A DNA stretch of 64,000 nucleotides from an uncultured Gammaproteobacteria bacterium (GCA_913061315.1 CAJXUC010000004.1:49540-113539), one strand, 5' to 3'; positions 26,907-37,092 are shown, counted from the first letter of the stretch. Translations and numbers: made by a program. Notes: a model not told the origin generated them from the letters alone.

Positions 26907-27775
26907 GCGTTTTAATTAATAAAGACACGAAGGTTATTTGTCAGGGATTTACCGGTAAACAGGGTACTTTCCACAGTGAGCAAGCAATTGCTTACGGAAC
27001 CAAAATGGTCGGGGGGGTGACGCCAGGCAAAGGTGGGCAAACTCATTTGGACCTACCTGTTTTCAATACGGTTCGCGATGCGTTCAATGCAACCCAAGCT
27101 GATGCAACCGTTATTTATGTGCCGGCTGCCTTTTGTAAAGACTCGATTATTGAGGCGGCCGAATCGGGTATTAAATTAATCGTTTGTATTACTGAAGGCA
27201 TTCCAACTTTCGACATGCTTGAAGCCAAAATTGCGGTTGAAATGAGTGGTGCTAGACTCATTGGTCCTAATTGTCCTGGCATTATTACGCCAGATGAATG
27301 CAAAATTGGCATCATGCCAGGGCCGATGCACATGGCGGGTAAAGTCGGTGTGGTCTCTCGTTCTGGCACGCTGACGTATGAGTGTGTAAAACAGACCTCT
27401 GACTTGAACTACGGTCAAAGTACCTGTATTGGTATCGGTGGCGACCCGATTCCGGGTACTAATTTTATAGACGCCCTTGCCCTATTTGAAGCCGATCCAG
27501 AGACAAAAGCCATTTTAATGGTGGGTGAAATTGGTGGCACGGCTGAAGAGGAAGCGGCTGAATTCATTCAGAGTCATGTCACTAAGCCGGTTGTGTCATA
27601 CATTGCAGGTGTGACGGCTCCCAAAGGCAAGCGAATGGGTCATGCTGGGGCGATTATTGCCGGAGGCAAAGGCACTGCTGCGGACAAGTTTGCCGCGTTA
27701 GAGAAAGTTGGTGTGTTCACTGTTCGCTCACCGGCTGAATTGGGCAAAGGCGTTCAACAAGCCACGGGCTGGTAA
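26903..27775 (+). CDS. sucD: Succinyl-CoA synthetase alpha subunit
   Basis: Carries the CoA-binding domain and the phosphorylated histidine, His247 in [12 protein letters not shown]. The 290-residue length and the motifs [27 protein letters not shown] and [12 protein letters not shown] are those of the bacterial enzyme. It is translationally coupled to sucC through an ATGA overlap. Confidence 0.97.
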   Translation: MSVLINKDTKVICQGFTGKQGTFHSEQAIAYGTKMVGGVTPGKGGQTHLDLPVFNTVRDAFNATQADATVIYVPAAFCKDSIIEAAESGIKLIVCITEGIPTFDMLEAKIAVEMSGARLIGPNCPGIITPDECKIGIMPGPMHMAGKVGVVSRSGTLTYECVKQTSDLNYGQSTCIGIGGDPIPGTNFIDALALFEADPETKAILMVGEIGGTAEEEAAEFIQSHVTKPVVSYIAGVTAPKGKRMGHAGAIIAGGKGTAADKFAALEKVGVFTVRSPAELGKGVQQATGW

Positions 27776-27795
27776 CAATTTAGTGGTTCACCTTC

Positions 27796-27821
27796 TGGAG
27801 TCGACACTACAGTCGACTCCA
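27796..27821. terminator. Perfect inverted repeat between sucD and modC
   Basis: TGGAGTCGAC (27796-27805) and GTCGACTCCA (27812-27821) are a perfect 10-bp inverted repeat with a six-base loop, 20 bp after the sucD stop and between two converging genes. It has no U-run on the plus strand. A shared transcript-end hairpin is the likely role. Confidence 0.5.
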
Positions 27822-27870
27822 TCGATATCATTCAATGAATTAAAGATGAATCAAAAATTTTAACGTTTAT

Positions 27871-28995
27871 TTATCGGTAGCAAGGCATTAAGTGTATGCC
27901 TTCCGTCAGTAATGAAACGCTGGCTTCTGCACCGACTTCAAGGTTGTTCCGACTGGCGCTATGAGTGCTAATCTTAAAGTTTAAAAAGGCATTGTCATCG
28001 CCTTTTATTTGAAGACTAACAATCGATGTCTCACCCAGCACCAGCAGCTCTTTAACAACGCCATGTAGTGGGTTTTCGCGTTCACCATGAGATGGTCTCC
28101 CACGTCGATGCATGATGATATGTGCTGGATGGATAACCCAGTCAACCGTGGTACCAATAGTAAAATAATCATTCAGTTCCAATTCTAGTAATAACCCATG
28201 CCACAGAATTCGAGTAATAGCTTGTTCCGGATAATGACCTTCAATCTTAGCTGAAAAAATATTGCTGTGGCCCATTAGTCTGGCAACCAGCGCGTCTATT
28301 GGATGACGTAATATTTCAGCTGGCACACCATTTTGTAATGTTTTTCCTTTATGCAAGACGTAGAGCCGATCCGCTAACATGGCCGCCTCGTCAAGGTCAT
28401 GTGTGACGAGTAAAATAGGGATTTTGATATTGCGCCGAAGAATCACCAACTCCTGCTGTAACTTGCGTCGTGTCATCTGGTCGACCGCTGAGAACGGCTC
28501 ATCAAGCAGCAATACTTTAGGTTCACGGGCGAGTGCCCTTGCTAAGGCCACTCGTTGGCGCTGGCCACCTGATAATTCATCCGCACTTCTATACTCCAAG
28601 CCTTTCAAGTTTACTTGAGCCAGTAATACTTGGGCCCTAGCCCGCCGGGCCTTACGGTTTAGGTGGCCTAAAGCAACAACCACATTTTGCAAAGCACTCA
28701 AATGCGGGAACAGTGCATAATCTTGGAATACAAAGCCAATATGACGATTTTGTGTGGCTATAGAAATAGATTGCTGATCATCAAACCAGACTTCATCGTT
28801 ACATTGAATAAATCCTGTCTTAGGTTGATGCAATCCTGCAATCGTTCTCAATATGGTCGATTTACCACTACCCGATGGCCCAACCAAGGCGAGCAATTCT
28901 CCCGCTTGGCACTCTATTTCAACCGCTAAAGGAATGGGATCCTGTTGAAATATTTTAATTGAAATACCGTTTCCGGCAAATTTAGTATCGTTCAT
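27871..28995 (-). CDS. modC: Molybdate ABC transporter ATP-binding protein
   Basis: ATPase of the molybdate importer, about 374 residues. Walker A is GPSGSGKST, the ABC signature LSGGQRQR and Walker B LLLDEP. The C-terminal third has the TOBE/Mop-like domain (ENPLHGVVKELLVLGETSIVS) that distinguishes ModC from many ABC ATPases. I start at the ATG at 28995; a GTG directly before it would add one residue. It is the last gene of yceH-HDAC-modA-modB-modC. Confidence 0.92.
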   Translation of the reverse strand: MNDTKFAGNGISIKIFQQDPIPLAVEIECQAGELLALVGPSGSGKSTILRTIAGLHQPKTGFIQCNDEVWFDDQQSISIATQNRHIGFVFQDYALFPHLSALQNVVVALGHLNRKARRARAQVLLAQVNLKGLEYRSADELSGGQRQRVALARALAREPKVLLLDEPFSAVDQMTRRKLQQELVILRRNIKIPILLVTHDLDEAAMLADRLYVLHKGKTLQNGVPAEILRHPIDALVARLMGHSNIFSAKIEGHYPEQAITRILWHGLLLELELNDYFTIGTTVDWVIHPAHIIMHRRGRPSHGERENPLHGVVKELLVLGETSIVSLQIKGDDNAFLNFKISTHSASRNNLEVGAEASVSLLTEGIHLMPCYR

Positions 28996-28998
28996 CAC

Positions 28999-29667
28999 TT
29001 ATGACTCAGACCGACGTCGGCGATAGGTTAAATGATAGACAAACCCAATGGTGACTAACGAAAAAATTAGTAAGAAGGCCGACATAGTGCCAGCGGTGTG
29101 ATTATCGAATGCTTGCACACGATCATAAATTGAAATTGCAATCGTTTTAGTCTCACCTTCGATACTACCACCGACCATTAACACCACACCGAATTCTCCC
29201 AACGTATGAGCAAAAGTAAGTGCCAATGCAGACATTGCTCCCGGCCAAGCCAGTGGCAACTCAATACGCCACAACGACTCAAACCGAGACAGCCCGCAGC
29301 ACCAAGCAGCTTCACGGATATTAGTTGGAATGGCCTCAAAGGCACGCTGCATTGGTTGAATCGCAAAAGGTAAGTTAAAAATAACGGATGCCACCAACAA
29401 GCCATCAAAACTGAAGACCAAATGATGACCTGTGAGTGAAAAATAAGATTGTCCTAATGATGAGGTTGCCCCCATACCCAGCAATAAATAAAAACCTAAT
29501 ACGGTTGGTGGTAAAACTAAAGGTAAGGCAATCAACGCTTCGAGCCAGGCTTTGCCGGGGAACTGTCGCCATGCCAGTAAGCGGCCAAAGAAAATCGCCA
29601 CTGGGAATAAAATAACGCAAGTCCAGAAAGCTAGCTTTAATGAAAGAGTTAGGGCCGTCGTATCCAT
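28999..29667 (-). CDS. modB: Molybdate ABC transporter permease
   Basis: 222-residue inner-membrane permease with about five helices and the ABC-interaction loop EAAWCCGLSRFESLWRIELP. The helix-one region LPLVLPPTVLGFYLLLG is typical of ModB. Its start overlaps the modA stop by one base (TAATG), indicating coupled translation. Confidence 0.93.
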   Translation of the reverse strand: MDTTALTLSLKLAFWTCVILFPVAIFFGRLLAWRQFPGKAWLEALIALPLVLPPTVLGFYLLLGMGATSSLGQSYFSLTGHHLVFSFDGLLVASVIFNLPFAIQPMQRAFEAIPTNIREAAWCCGLSRFESLWRIELPLAWPGAMSALALTFAHTLGEFGVVLMVGGSIEGETKTIAISIYDRVQAFDNHTAGTMSAFLLIFSLVTIGFVYHLTYRRRRSES

Positions 29668-30455
29668 TAGTGTAATTGGCTCACGCTCGAACTTTCATAA
29701 CCGAACTGTTTCAATATTGTCCTTGCTTGATCACTCTTAATAAAGTCGTACAGTTGTCGAGCAACGTTACCCGCACTGCTCAACAAGACCATTCTCTGAG
29801 TAATCGGCTGGTGGCTAGATTGAGGAATAAGCACGACTCGATTCGATTCAGCAATAATTGGAGATACAGCTAACGCGTAAGGCACAATACCACCCTGAGT
29901 CGATCCACTCACCGAGAACTGAGTGGCCTGAGACGCATTTTCCCCTTTGACAATATAAGGTTGAATGGTATTCCATAGATCATACTTGACGAGTGCTTCA
30001 CGAGCAGCACGTCCAAATGGAGCATGATTGGGGTTAGCAATCGCAAATTTGGTAATCTCATTTCTGTCGAGCGCCTGACGTAAACCACTTAAATTACCAT
30101 CCAATTTCCACGTGCTATTTTTGGGTGCAACTAACGCTATACGCCCTTGGGCATAAATAACACCAGAATCAACGGTCAAGCCCCGTTCAACCAGAGCATC
30201 AATATAAGATTCATTGGCCGAAAGGAAAAGTTCAAATGAAGCACCTTGAATAATTTGTCGCCGAAAATTACCCGACGAACCAAAAGTAGATCGCACAGAA
30301 TGTCCTGTTTGTCGTTTAAACTCAGCTAATACTTCTGGCAAAACAAACTGCAAACTTGATGCTGCCGCAATTCGAGGTACTTGATCTTGTCCTGCCTGCG
30401 CAACCAATGGAAATAGTAGCGCCAGAAAATATACCGATAACCATTTGATAACCAT
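29667..30455 (-). CDS. modA: Molybdate-binding periplasmic protein
   Basis: Solute receptor of the molybdate importer. It has a Sec signal peptide (about residues 1-20, ending LVAQAG) followed by IAAASSLQFVLPEV and FGSSGNFRRQI, the oxyanion-binding serine regions of ModA. I start at the ATG at 30455 (262 residues); an in-frame TTG at 30464 would add three residues and has AGG four to five bases before it, so either is possible. The operon may serve SoxC, the only molybdoenzyme visible in the window. Confidence 0.92.
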   Translation of the reverse strand: MVIKWLSVYFLALLFPLVAQAGQDQVPRIAAASSLQFVLPEVLAEFKRQTGHSVRSTFGSSGNFRRQIIQGASFELFLSANESYIDALVERGLTVDSGVIYAQGRIALVAPKNSTWKLDGNLSGLRQALDRNEITKFAIANPNHAPFGRAAREALVKYDLWNTIQPYIVKGENASQATQFSVSGSTQGGIVPYALAVSPIIAESNRVVLIPQSSHQPITQRMVLLSSAGNVARQLYDFIKSDQARTILKQFGYESSSVSQLH

Positions 30456-30464
30456 GATTACCAA

Positions 30465-31388
30465 TTAACCTATCAAACCCTGAACGTGAGCCACAACACT
30501 TCGGCCTAGTGCCTCAAGGTTATAACCACCTTCCAATACTGAAACGATTCGACCCTGACTATGTTGGTCTGCGACGACTTTTAATTCATCAGTCACCCAA
30601 CGGTAATCCTCCTCGTAAAGTTGAACCTGTGACAAGTCGTCTTCCGCATGACCGTCAAAACCAGCTGAGATAATAATTAATTCAGGCTTAAACTGATTTA
30701 AAGCCGGCAGCCAATGATCTCGCACGGCTTGACGAAACTCCGCACTGCCCGCATCAGCACTTAGGGGTGTATTGATAACATTCTTCCCTGCGCTAGTATC
30801 AACACCAGCAAAAGGGTAAAATGGAGACTGAAAGGTAGAACAAAACAGCACGTCAGACTGACCAGTCACAATGTCTTCAGTACCATTTCCGTGGTGAACG
30901 TCAAAATCAAGAATCGCAATTTTCTTTAATTGATATGTCAGTCGGGCATAGGCTGCTGCAATGGCAACATTGTTAAAGAGGCAAAAGCCCATCGCCTTAT
31001 TTCGCCCAGCGTGATGCCCTGGTGGACGCGTAGCACAGAATGCAGCAGTCAATTTATGGCTCATGATCAGATCCACTGCCTGCACTGCAGCACCCGCCGA
31101 CAATAAGGCTGCAGCAAGGGTTTTGGGCGTCATAAACGTGTCGGGGTCTAAGGCAAAAAAGCCAGTTTCTGGTGAATGACTAAACAGGTAATCAATATAA
31201 GCAGGATCATGAGCCAAGGACAAAATCGTGTTAGGAATCGATATTGCCTCAATATTTTGAATAGCCGAACCTAGCTCAGCTCTCGTTAAATGGGTTTGAA
31301 TTGCTGTTAATCGGGCGGGACATTCTGGGTGAAAATCACCCATATCATGTTCACCACACAGTTCATGGCTAATGATTCCAACCGTCAT
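30465..31388 (-). CDS. Histone-deacetylase-family hydrolase
   Basis: 307-residue member of the arginase/deacetylase fold, class II HDAC-like, as in bacterial acetoin-utilisation or acetylpolyamine amidohydrolase proteins. Zn-site motifs are visible: RPPGHHAGRNKAMGFC, LDFDVHHGNGTED and SAGFDGHAEDDL. The physiological substrate cannot be read from sequence. It overlaps yceH by four bases (ATGA) and abuts modA, so it probably shares their transcript. Confidence 0.9.
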   Translation of the reverse strand: MTVGIISHELCGEHDMGDFHPECPARLTAIQTHLTRAELGSAIQNIEAISIPNTILSLAHDPAYIDYLFSHSPETGFFALDPDTFMTPKTLAAALLSAGAAVQAVDLIMSHKLTAAFCATRPPGHHAGRNKAMGFCLFNNVAIAAAYARLTYQLKKIAILDFDVHHGNGTEDIVTGQSDVLFCSTFQSPFYPFAGVDTSAGKNVINTPLSADAGSAEFRQAVRDHWLPALNQFKPELIIISAGFDGHAEDDLSQVQLYEEDYRWVTDELKVVADQHSQGRIVSVLEGGYNLEALGRSVVAHVQGLIG

Positions 31389-32047
31389 TTCGACACGCCT
31401 AGCTGCTGTTTTAAATCGGCAACTTCGGCTTCCAGATCACTTAATCTTTGTGCTAAATCCGCCACATTGACTCGACCTGAAGGCTCACTACTTTTAAACG
31501 CCTGAACTGCCTCAGCATAGGCATCGATATCAATAGGGCCAGAAAATAAGTGCCTATATTCGGCATCTTTGCGACCTGGTGTTCGATGTAACTGAACCAC
31601 TAGCGGTGCATCATCACGAATCATTAATCCTGACAATGCTTCAACTACGGCGGTGTTGTCAGCAAACTCATGTAAACGCCCACTGTGCGCACGAAGTTCA
31701 CCAGGAGTCTGCGCCCCCCGCAGTAACAGCATACAAACAATGGCGAATTGGGCTTCATCAAATTGCAGTTCGCTATAAGCGGTATTACAAAACCGATGAC
31801 TATATTTTTCGATGCCTCGACTGAAATTTTCTTCGGTTCGGATCAAATGGTTATCAGATAAACCACGAGTGGTGTGCTGAACCACGCCTTGCGTTAGTGC
31901 CATTACAGGACTGCGCGCTGACTTTTGATTACATGCATTGGTTAATGCATTCAAGGTCAATGGGTATTGATCAGGGGTTGTAACAGACTTTTCCATCAAA
32001 CAACCAACAATACGGACTTCATCTGCAGAAAGATTCAACGAAATCAT
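31385..32047 (-). CDS. yceH: YceH-family protein (DUF480)
   Basis: 220-residue protein of uncharacterised function. The DUF480 start (LSADEVRIVGCLMEKSVTTPDQYPLT-like) and two winged-helix-like repeats are visible, followed by a short C-terminal coiled coil (LAQRLSDLEAEVADLKQQL). It is first in the minus-strand run to modC and overlaps the deacetylase gene by four bases. Confidence 0.88.
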   Translation of the reverse strand: MISLNLSADEVRIVGCLMEKSVTTPDQYPLTLNALTNACNQKSARSPVMALTQGVVQHTTRGLSDNHLIRTEENFSRGIEKYSHRFCNTAYSELQFDEAQFAIVCMLLLRGAQTPGELRAHSGRLHEFADNTAVVEALSGLMIRDDAPLVVQLHRTPGRKDAEYRHLFSGPIDIDAYAEAVQAFKSSEPSGRVNVADLAQRLSDLEAEVADLKQQLGVSK

Positions 32048-32133
32048 TAGCGCTTCACTACCTCAATTGTAAGTTTCTATTGTAGCAAGAATATATCGCA
32101 AAATTCAGTTGGAATGTGACATTGTCAAACTCA

Positions 32134-33042
32134 CTAGCTTGGCCATTCTTTTTCGAGCTGTGCTAACGAACCGATACATAACTCTAACCAACGCTTCAAG
32201 ATTACACTGCGATATTTCTGTCTATGAATAATGAAATAAAATTGTCGGCTAAAATTACGCGTGGGTGTTTTCAAAGGTAACAGCCGACCTTTTGCAAAGG
32301 CATCGTGTAAAGCCACTTTTGACAAACAACCAATGCCCAACTTTGACTCAACGGCGCGTTTGATCGCTTCCGTGTGCTGCAGTTCGAGGCTTATATCTAG
32401 TTGGGGTAGCAAACCATGCATGGCTCGATCAAAAGTCTGACGGGTGCCCGAACCTTTTTCCCGAAGCACCCACTGAGCTTTCAATAATTGTTGATCACTT
32501 ACTTTTTTGTTTTTAGCTAAGGGATGGTCAGGCGCACAAAAAACAATTAAGGCATCATCTTGCCAAGGAATAACATCAAGCTCAGGATGATTAATTTCAC
32601 CTTCTATAAGTCCAATATCCAATTCAAAGTTAATCACTTTTGCCGCAATACTCTCTGTATTTTCAACGTGTAATTTAATTTGAGAATCTGGGTGCAGTTG
32701 AGTGTATTGGGCCACAAGATCAACTGCCAGATAATTGCCAATTGTCAAGGTTGCACCCACTTGCAATAAGCCATCCTCAGCTTGCTGCTGAAGCACTAAT
32801 TCTAGCTCTCTCGCTTGCGTTAATAGAGCTTCTGCTTGGGGACGTATCAACTTACCTTGGTCATTCAACTGTAACCTTTTACCAATACGATCAAACAGCT
32901 GTACGTCATAGTGCTGTTCAAGGCCCTTGAGCGCATTGCTAGCGGCTGACTGAGTCATAAATAACTGCTCTGCGGCGCGACTGATATTGCTCTGACTCGC
33001 GGTAGCCAAAAAAACTTCAAGCTGACGTAATGTGTATTTCAA
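32134..33042 (-). CDS. LysR-family regulator, FinR-like
   Basis: 302-residue LysR protein with an N-terminal winged HTH (YTLRQLEVFLATASQSNISRA) and a C-terminal effector domain. It is divergent from fpr across 110 bp. In Pseudomonas a LysR regulator, FinR, is divergently placed beside fpr and activates it under oxidative stress; the same layout here makes that the best role, by context. CysB/CbbR-type regulators are close in sequence and cannot be excluded. Confidence 0.85.
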   Translation of the reverse strand: MKYTLRQLEVFLATASQSNISRAAEQLFMTQSAASNALKGLEQHYDVQLFDRIGKRLQLNDQGKLIRPQAEALLTQARELELVLQQQAEDGLLQVGATLTIGNYLAVDLVAQYTQLHPDSQIKLHVENTESIAAKVINFELDIGLIEGEINHPELDVIPWQDDALIVFCAPDHPLAKNKKVSDQQLLKAQWVLREKGSGTRQTFDRAMHGLLPQLDISLELQHTEAIKRAVESKLGIGCLSKVALHDAFAKGRLLPLKTPTRNFSRQFYFIIHRQKYRSVILKRWLELCIGSLAQLEKEWPS

Positions 33043-33152
33043 TATCGCCCCGTATATTCATAGAAACTATTAGTCTTATCAATTTAACCTGTTTTACAGA
33101 TATAGTAAATTTAAAATATAATTAGATTATTTAACATTTTAAGGTCATCACT

Positions 33153-33926
33153 ATGAAGTCATACAACACCGAAAAAATCACCGGTGTTCACCATTGGAAT
33201 GAAACTTTGTTCAGCTTTACCTGCACTCGTAACCCTGGATTTAGATTTCAGAATGGCCATTTTATTATGATTGGCTTGCAACAGGAAGCAGGTCCTCTGA
33301 TGCGGGCTTACAGTATTGCGAGCGCCAACTATGAAGATGAAATGGAATTTTTTAGCATCAAAGTAGCCGATGGTCCATTAACATCAAAACTACAAAATTT
33401 GGTCGTTGGAGATGAAATTCTAATGAGTCAGAAACCAACTGGAACCATCATTACTGATGGGCTTTTACCCGGCAAGAACCTTTATTTGCTGAGTACAGGA
33501 ACGGGCCTAGCGCCATTCTTAAGCATCATCAAAGATCCTGAAATTTATGAGAATTTTGACCGTATCATTTTGACCCACAGTGTCCGATGGAAATCAGAAC
33601 TGGCTTATCAGGACTTGATCGAAAACCAATTGCCAAACAATCCTTACTTTGGTGATGGTGTTCGAGAAAAATTACTCTATTATCCAACAGTGACTCGTGA
33701 ACCTTATCGGAATAATGGTAGGCTTACTAGCTTAATGAAATCGGGCAAACTATTTCTTGATCTTGGTTTGCCTAAGCCAAATCTAGAAGATGACCGCTTT
33801 ATGATTTGTGGAAGCCCAGGCATGTTAAAGGATTTAAGTAGCATGCTAAATAGCCACGGGTTTGTAGAAACTCGTCAGGGAGTACTGGGTCAATTTGTAA
33901 CAGAACGAGCTTTTGTTGAGTCTTAG
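33153..33926 (+). CDS. fpr: Ferredoxin--NADP+ reductase
   Basis: 257-residue flavoenzyme exchanging electrons between NADPH and ferredoxin or flavodoxin. The FAD motif is MRAYSIASANYED, the NADP-binding region LLSTGTGLAPFLSII, and the C-terminus ends FVTERAFVES, close to the AFVEK ending of bacterial FPR. The ribosome site is AAGG nine bases before the ATG. It is the divergent partner of the LysR gene. Confidence 0.95.
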   Translation: MKSYNTEKITGVHHWNETLFSFTCTRNPGFRFQNGHFIMIGLQQEAGPLMRAYSIASANYEDEMEFFSIKVADGPLTSKLQNLVVGDEILMSQKPTGTIITDGLLPGKNLYLLSTGTGLAPFLSIIKDPEIYENFDRIILTHSVRWKSELAYQDLIENQLPNNPYFGDGVREKLLYYPTVTREPYRNNGRLTSLMKSGKLFLDLGLPKPNLEDDRFMICGSPGMLKDLSSMLNSHGFVETRQGVLGQFVTERAFVES

Positions 33927-33973
33927 TTATTGGCTAGTAAAAATTTAAGACCAGCTCAATATGCGGAGCGTAT

Positions 33974-34975
33974 ATGATTTCAAAAGATCAATTGGATACA
34001 GCCGCCAAAGAGGGCATTATTAGTCCAGCACAAGTTGCGCCACTGTTAGTGTTTCTGCAAATTTCTGAGTCTGAAAATAGCAACCAAACGCATGAACCAT
34101 TAAAGTTTGTTCGTAGCTTCGGAGATATTTTTATTACGCTTGGTATTGGCATTTTGGTCTTATCAATTAGCCAATTATCATTGTCACTTTACCAATATTT
34201 TTTCCCAATCGTTGGATTTGTACTGCTGGCGGAATGGTTAGTGGGGAATCGGCGTCTTGCACTGCCGGGCATGGCGATACTAGTGTCCATTATTTTTCTT
34301 GTTCATCAAGCGCTAAACTTTGATAACGAACAGTCAACTCTGCTTGGACTGGGCCTGGCCAGTGCTACCAGCCTGCTGTTTTATTTAAGATATAAAATGC
34401 CCTTCAGTTTATTGCCGTTTGCTGGTGGACTTGTGGCTATGGCATTTTTTCAAATAGGTGCTGGCCTATTAGCTACCCCTATTATCATCTCAGGTTTGGG
34501 TATCATCGTATTTTCGGTTGCAATGTGGTTTGATATTCGCGACACCAAACGACAAAATTACCTGAGTGACAGTGCATTCTGGTTACACTTATTGGCATCA
34601 CCTTTAATTGTGCATGGTGCCATGCTGTCGATGTTACTGGGAGACAATCGTTGGATTCAAGGGGTTGGCGAAGAAATGATTATTGTCATTTTCTTTCTTG
34701 GATTTCTTTTACTGGCGTTACTTCTCGATCGAAGAGCGATGTTGATTTCGACTCAAATATATATGATTTATGCACTCACCCAACTCATACCGGCACCATT
34801 CAACAATAGCCAGAACGTCGTGATTTACATTTTGATGGGATTGGGATTGATCATCATATTTTTTGGTACCTTCTGGTATAAAACTCGACATCTTATTTTT
34901 GGCTTTATGTCCAACACTAAGTTTAGCCAATACGTGCCGGAATTAATACAACTTGATAACACGCCAAACCACTGA
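33974..34975 (+). CDS. Multi-spanning membrane protein, DUF2157-like
   Basis: 333-residue protein with a short soluble N-terminus (residues 1-45) containing the DUF2157-style AAKEGIISPAQV, followed by about nine to ten hydrophobic helices. The function is unknown. It lies 47 bp after fpr on the same strand and may be co-transcribed. Its 3' end overlaps the remnant of an EamA gene on the other strand. Confidence 0.75.
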   Translation: MISKDQLDTAAKEGIISPAQVAPLLVFLQISESENSNQTHEPLKFVRSFGDIFITLGIGILVLSISQLSLSLYQYFFPIVGFVLLAEWLVGNRRLALPGMAILVSIIFLVHQALNFDNEQSTLLGLGLASATSLLFYLRYKMPFSLLPFAGGLVAMAFFQIGAGLLATPIIISGLGIIVFSVAMWFDIRDTKRQNYLSDSAFWLHLLASPLIVHGAMLSMLLGDNRWIQGVGEEMIIVIFFLGFLLLALLLDRRAMLISTQIYMIYALTQLIPAPFNNSQNVVIYILMGLGLIIIFFGTFWYKTRHLIFGFMSNTKFSQYVPELIQLDNTPNH

Positions 34976-35840
34976 ACTGATAAAAGTCTTTCGTCTAAGA
35001 TCATCACGGCAAAAAGAATAAACATAATGGGCTCGGATATACTGAGTATCGAAGCTCGGGTCGTACCAATAATGTTAGCGCCTGCAAAAATAAAATATAG
35101 GCTAGCGAAAAGGTAATGCCAGTGACCAATATCGCCATCCACCCTCTTCAAGTTTGAGGAAAAATAGCAGCATCAACAAGTCCCGTTAATGGGTCTAAAA
35201 TGGCATAGATTAAAAAATACAACGTAGCCCATACTGTCATGTAAGAGTTGGCTGGAATAGTACCGATCTGTCTGGTGGACTTTGTGACAATTAATATCAT
35301 AAATGTAACCGATATCAATGCGAGTACGGCCAGTAATAATCCAGTTGAATTCAAGTTTTCAAACGACAAACCCAGTGCCAATGCCAACCCAGTCAGCGCC
35401 AAAGTAATACAGCCTATTACAAATAATGTCATTTTCGACCTACCCGTATAGGGTTCAACTATTAGAATTAAAAATGGAAAACATGAAAAAATAAGGGCTG
35501 CAATACTCACATCGATGTACGCCAGTGCACCGAGAAGACCCACCGAATTGAAGACTTGAGCCACACCAGACACGATTGAAAAACCCAATGCTGTTTTGGT
35601 TACCCTAAAAGATCGGCGAGACAATGTCATATACACCCCAATACCGAGCATGCCGATAATACAGCGCGAAGTCATAACAGCGAGGGGATTGGCACCTTCC
35701 TGATAAGCAATTTTAGTGGCAATTGGCATAAGGCCAATAACAATTGCTCCAAGCAATACCATTGCGACACCAAAATACTGTTGGGAATTACTTATTTGAT
35801 CAACTTCATATTGAGTCATCGCAGACTTCTTGGCCGTCAC
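34957..35840 (-). pseudogene. Broken EamA/DMT transporter gene
   Basis: A ten-helix EamA carrier that is interrupted twice. From 35840 the frame encodes about 230 good residues (helices 1-7), then meets TGA (35148-35150) after FPQT. The same frame continues with the family-typical GWMAILVTGITFSLAYILF, then shifts by one base at a run of five A (35086-35090; T on the coding strand). The next frame resumes with GANIIGTTRASILSISEP and ILDERLLSVQWFGV. The match ends at about 34957, inside the neighbouring plus-strand gene, so the last helix is also lost. A sequencing slip could explain the shift but not all three defects. Confidence 0.85.
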
Positions 35841-36040
35841 GTTACAGCGTAAATTTTAATACTGGCTATTAATAGTAACTTAGCCTAATCCTGGTTTTTA
35901 GATAGCAATGTGTGTGATTGCCACAGCTACATTTTTACTATGGCATGGTCAGCGTTCATAAAACCATCAAGGTGTTCAGGTAATCAGAAAATTCTGCTAT
36001 AATTTTCAGCTTAACTTAATATCGCTACGGTATTGATAGC

Positions 36041-36910
36041 ATGATAAAACAAGAACATCTCCGCTGTTTTGTTGCAGTAGCCGAGCTCGGCAGTATCAGT
36101 GCGGCTGCAAAACGTCTTTTCCGATCGCCCTCAGCCATCTCGATGACAACGACCAATCTGGAGAATGAGTTTGGCCAACCGTTATTTGAATCAGATAGTA
36201 AATCTCGACTCACACCTTTTGGTGCTTATGTATTTGAAGTCGCCAGTGAACAAATAAAACGTTATGATATCTCAATCACCAGTATGCACGCCTATGCTAG
36301 TAATGGTTTTGGGTGCGTTGATATTGCTGCAGTACCCTCCTTTGCGACTTGCTACTTACCCGGCTTACTGACTGAATTCATCACCTCTCACCCTAATATA
36401 ACGGTATCTATTAGGGACGATAGCTCAACTCATATTTACAGTTTGATTGAAAAAGGTGATATCGATATAGGCATCGTGAGTCCTCGAGAAGAATTTATGG
36501 CGGTCAAATGTCAAAACTTGTTAACTGACCCAATTGGTGTTGTATGCAATCGTTCACATCCACTGGCATCAATTAACCGGCCCTTAACTTGGTCGGATAT
36601 TCGGCACGAAACTTTCATTGCTAATGGAACGTGCAAACATATCCAAGCAGAAACTTTCCAAGCCATTGTTGATTCAGCTCAAATCAACGTTCAAAACACC
36701 ACATCGTTACTGGCGATGATTGCCGAAGGTGTAGGTATTACCACATTACCTCGGCTTGCTGTGCCTACAGATAGAGAAAACGTGGTTTTCTTGGCTCTGA
36801 AATACAAGGATCTAGATCGAACTATTGGTATTATAACTCCCACAGATCGAAGCCTGTCACCAGCAGCCACAGCGTTTGTTGAGACAGTAGTTAAAAGATT
36901 TGATAATTAG
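36041..36910 (+). CDS. LysR-family transcriptional regulator
   Basis: 289-residue LysR protein: HTH at about residues 1-60 (LRCFVAVAELGSISAAAKRLF) and a substrate-binding effector domain. It is divergent from the broken EamA gene across 200 bp, which suggests its target may have decayed. No ligand can be assigned. Confidence 0.9.
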   Translation: MIKQEHLRCFVAVAELGSISAAAKRLFRSPSAISMTTTNLENEFGQPLFESDSKSRLTPFGAYVFEVASEQIKRYDISITSMHAYASNGFGCVDIAAVPSFATCYLPGLLTEFITSHPNITVSIRDDSSTHIYSLIEKGDIDIGIVSPREEFMAVKCQNLLTDPIGVVCNRSHPLASINRPLTWSDIRHETFIANGTCKHIQAETFQAIVDSAQINVQNTTSLLAMIAEGVGITTLPRLAVPTDRENVVFLALKYKDLDRTIGIITPTDRSLSPAATAFVETVVKRFDN

Positions 36911-36967
36911 CAACCCACTGGAATAATCATACGAAAATTCAAAGCTCTCATTTAATCAGTATTTGAC

Positions 36968-37092
36968 GTTGTGTAATTTTCGTTGGAAGTAACCGTGGAT
37001 AGAGCTGGGCTGTTATTACTTAATTTATACAACGAGGTTATTTGTTTACAATAACGTTAGGTTGTGTCATTCAAAAATAATACCGTGGATAG
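36968..37092. repeat. Two-part direct repeat
   Basis: The pair GTTGTGTAATT (36968-36978) plus ACCGTGGATAG (36992-37002) recurs as GTTGTGTCATT (37061-37071) plus ACCGTGGATAG (37082-37092). The gap inside each copy is 13 and 10 bases. The second element is identical in both copies, the first differs by one base. Confidence 0.55.
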
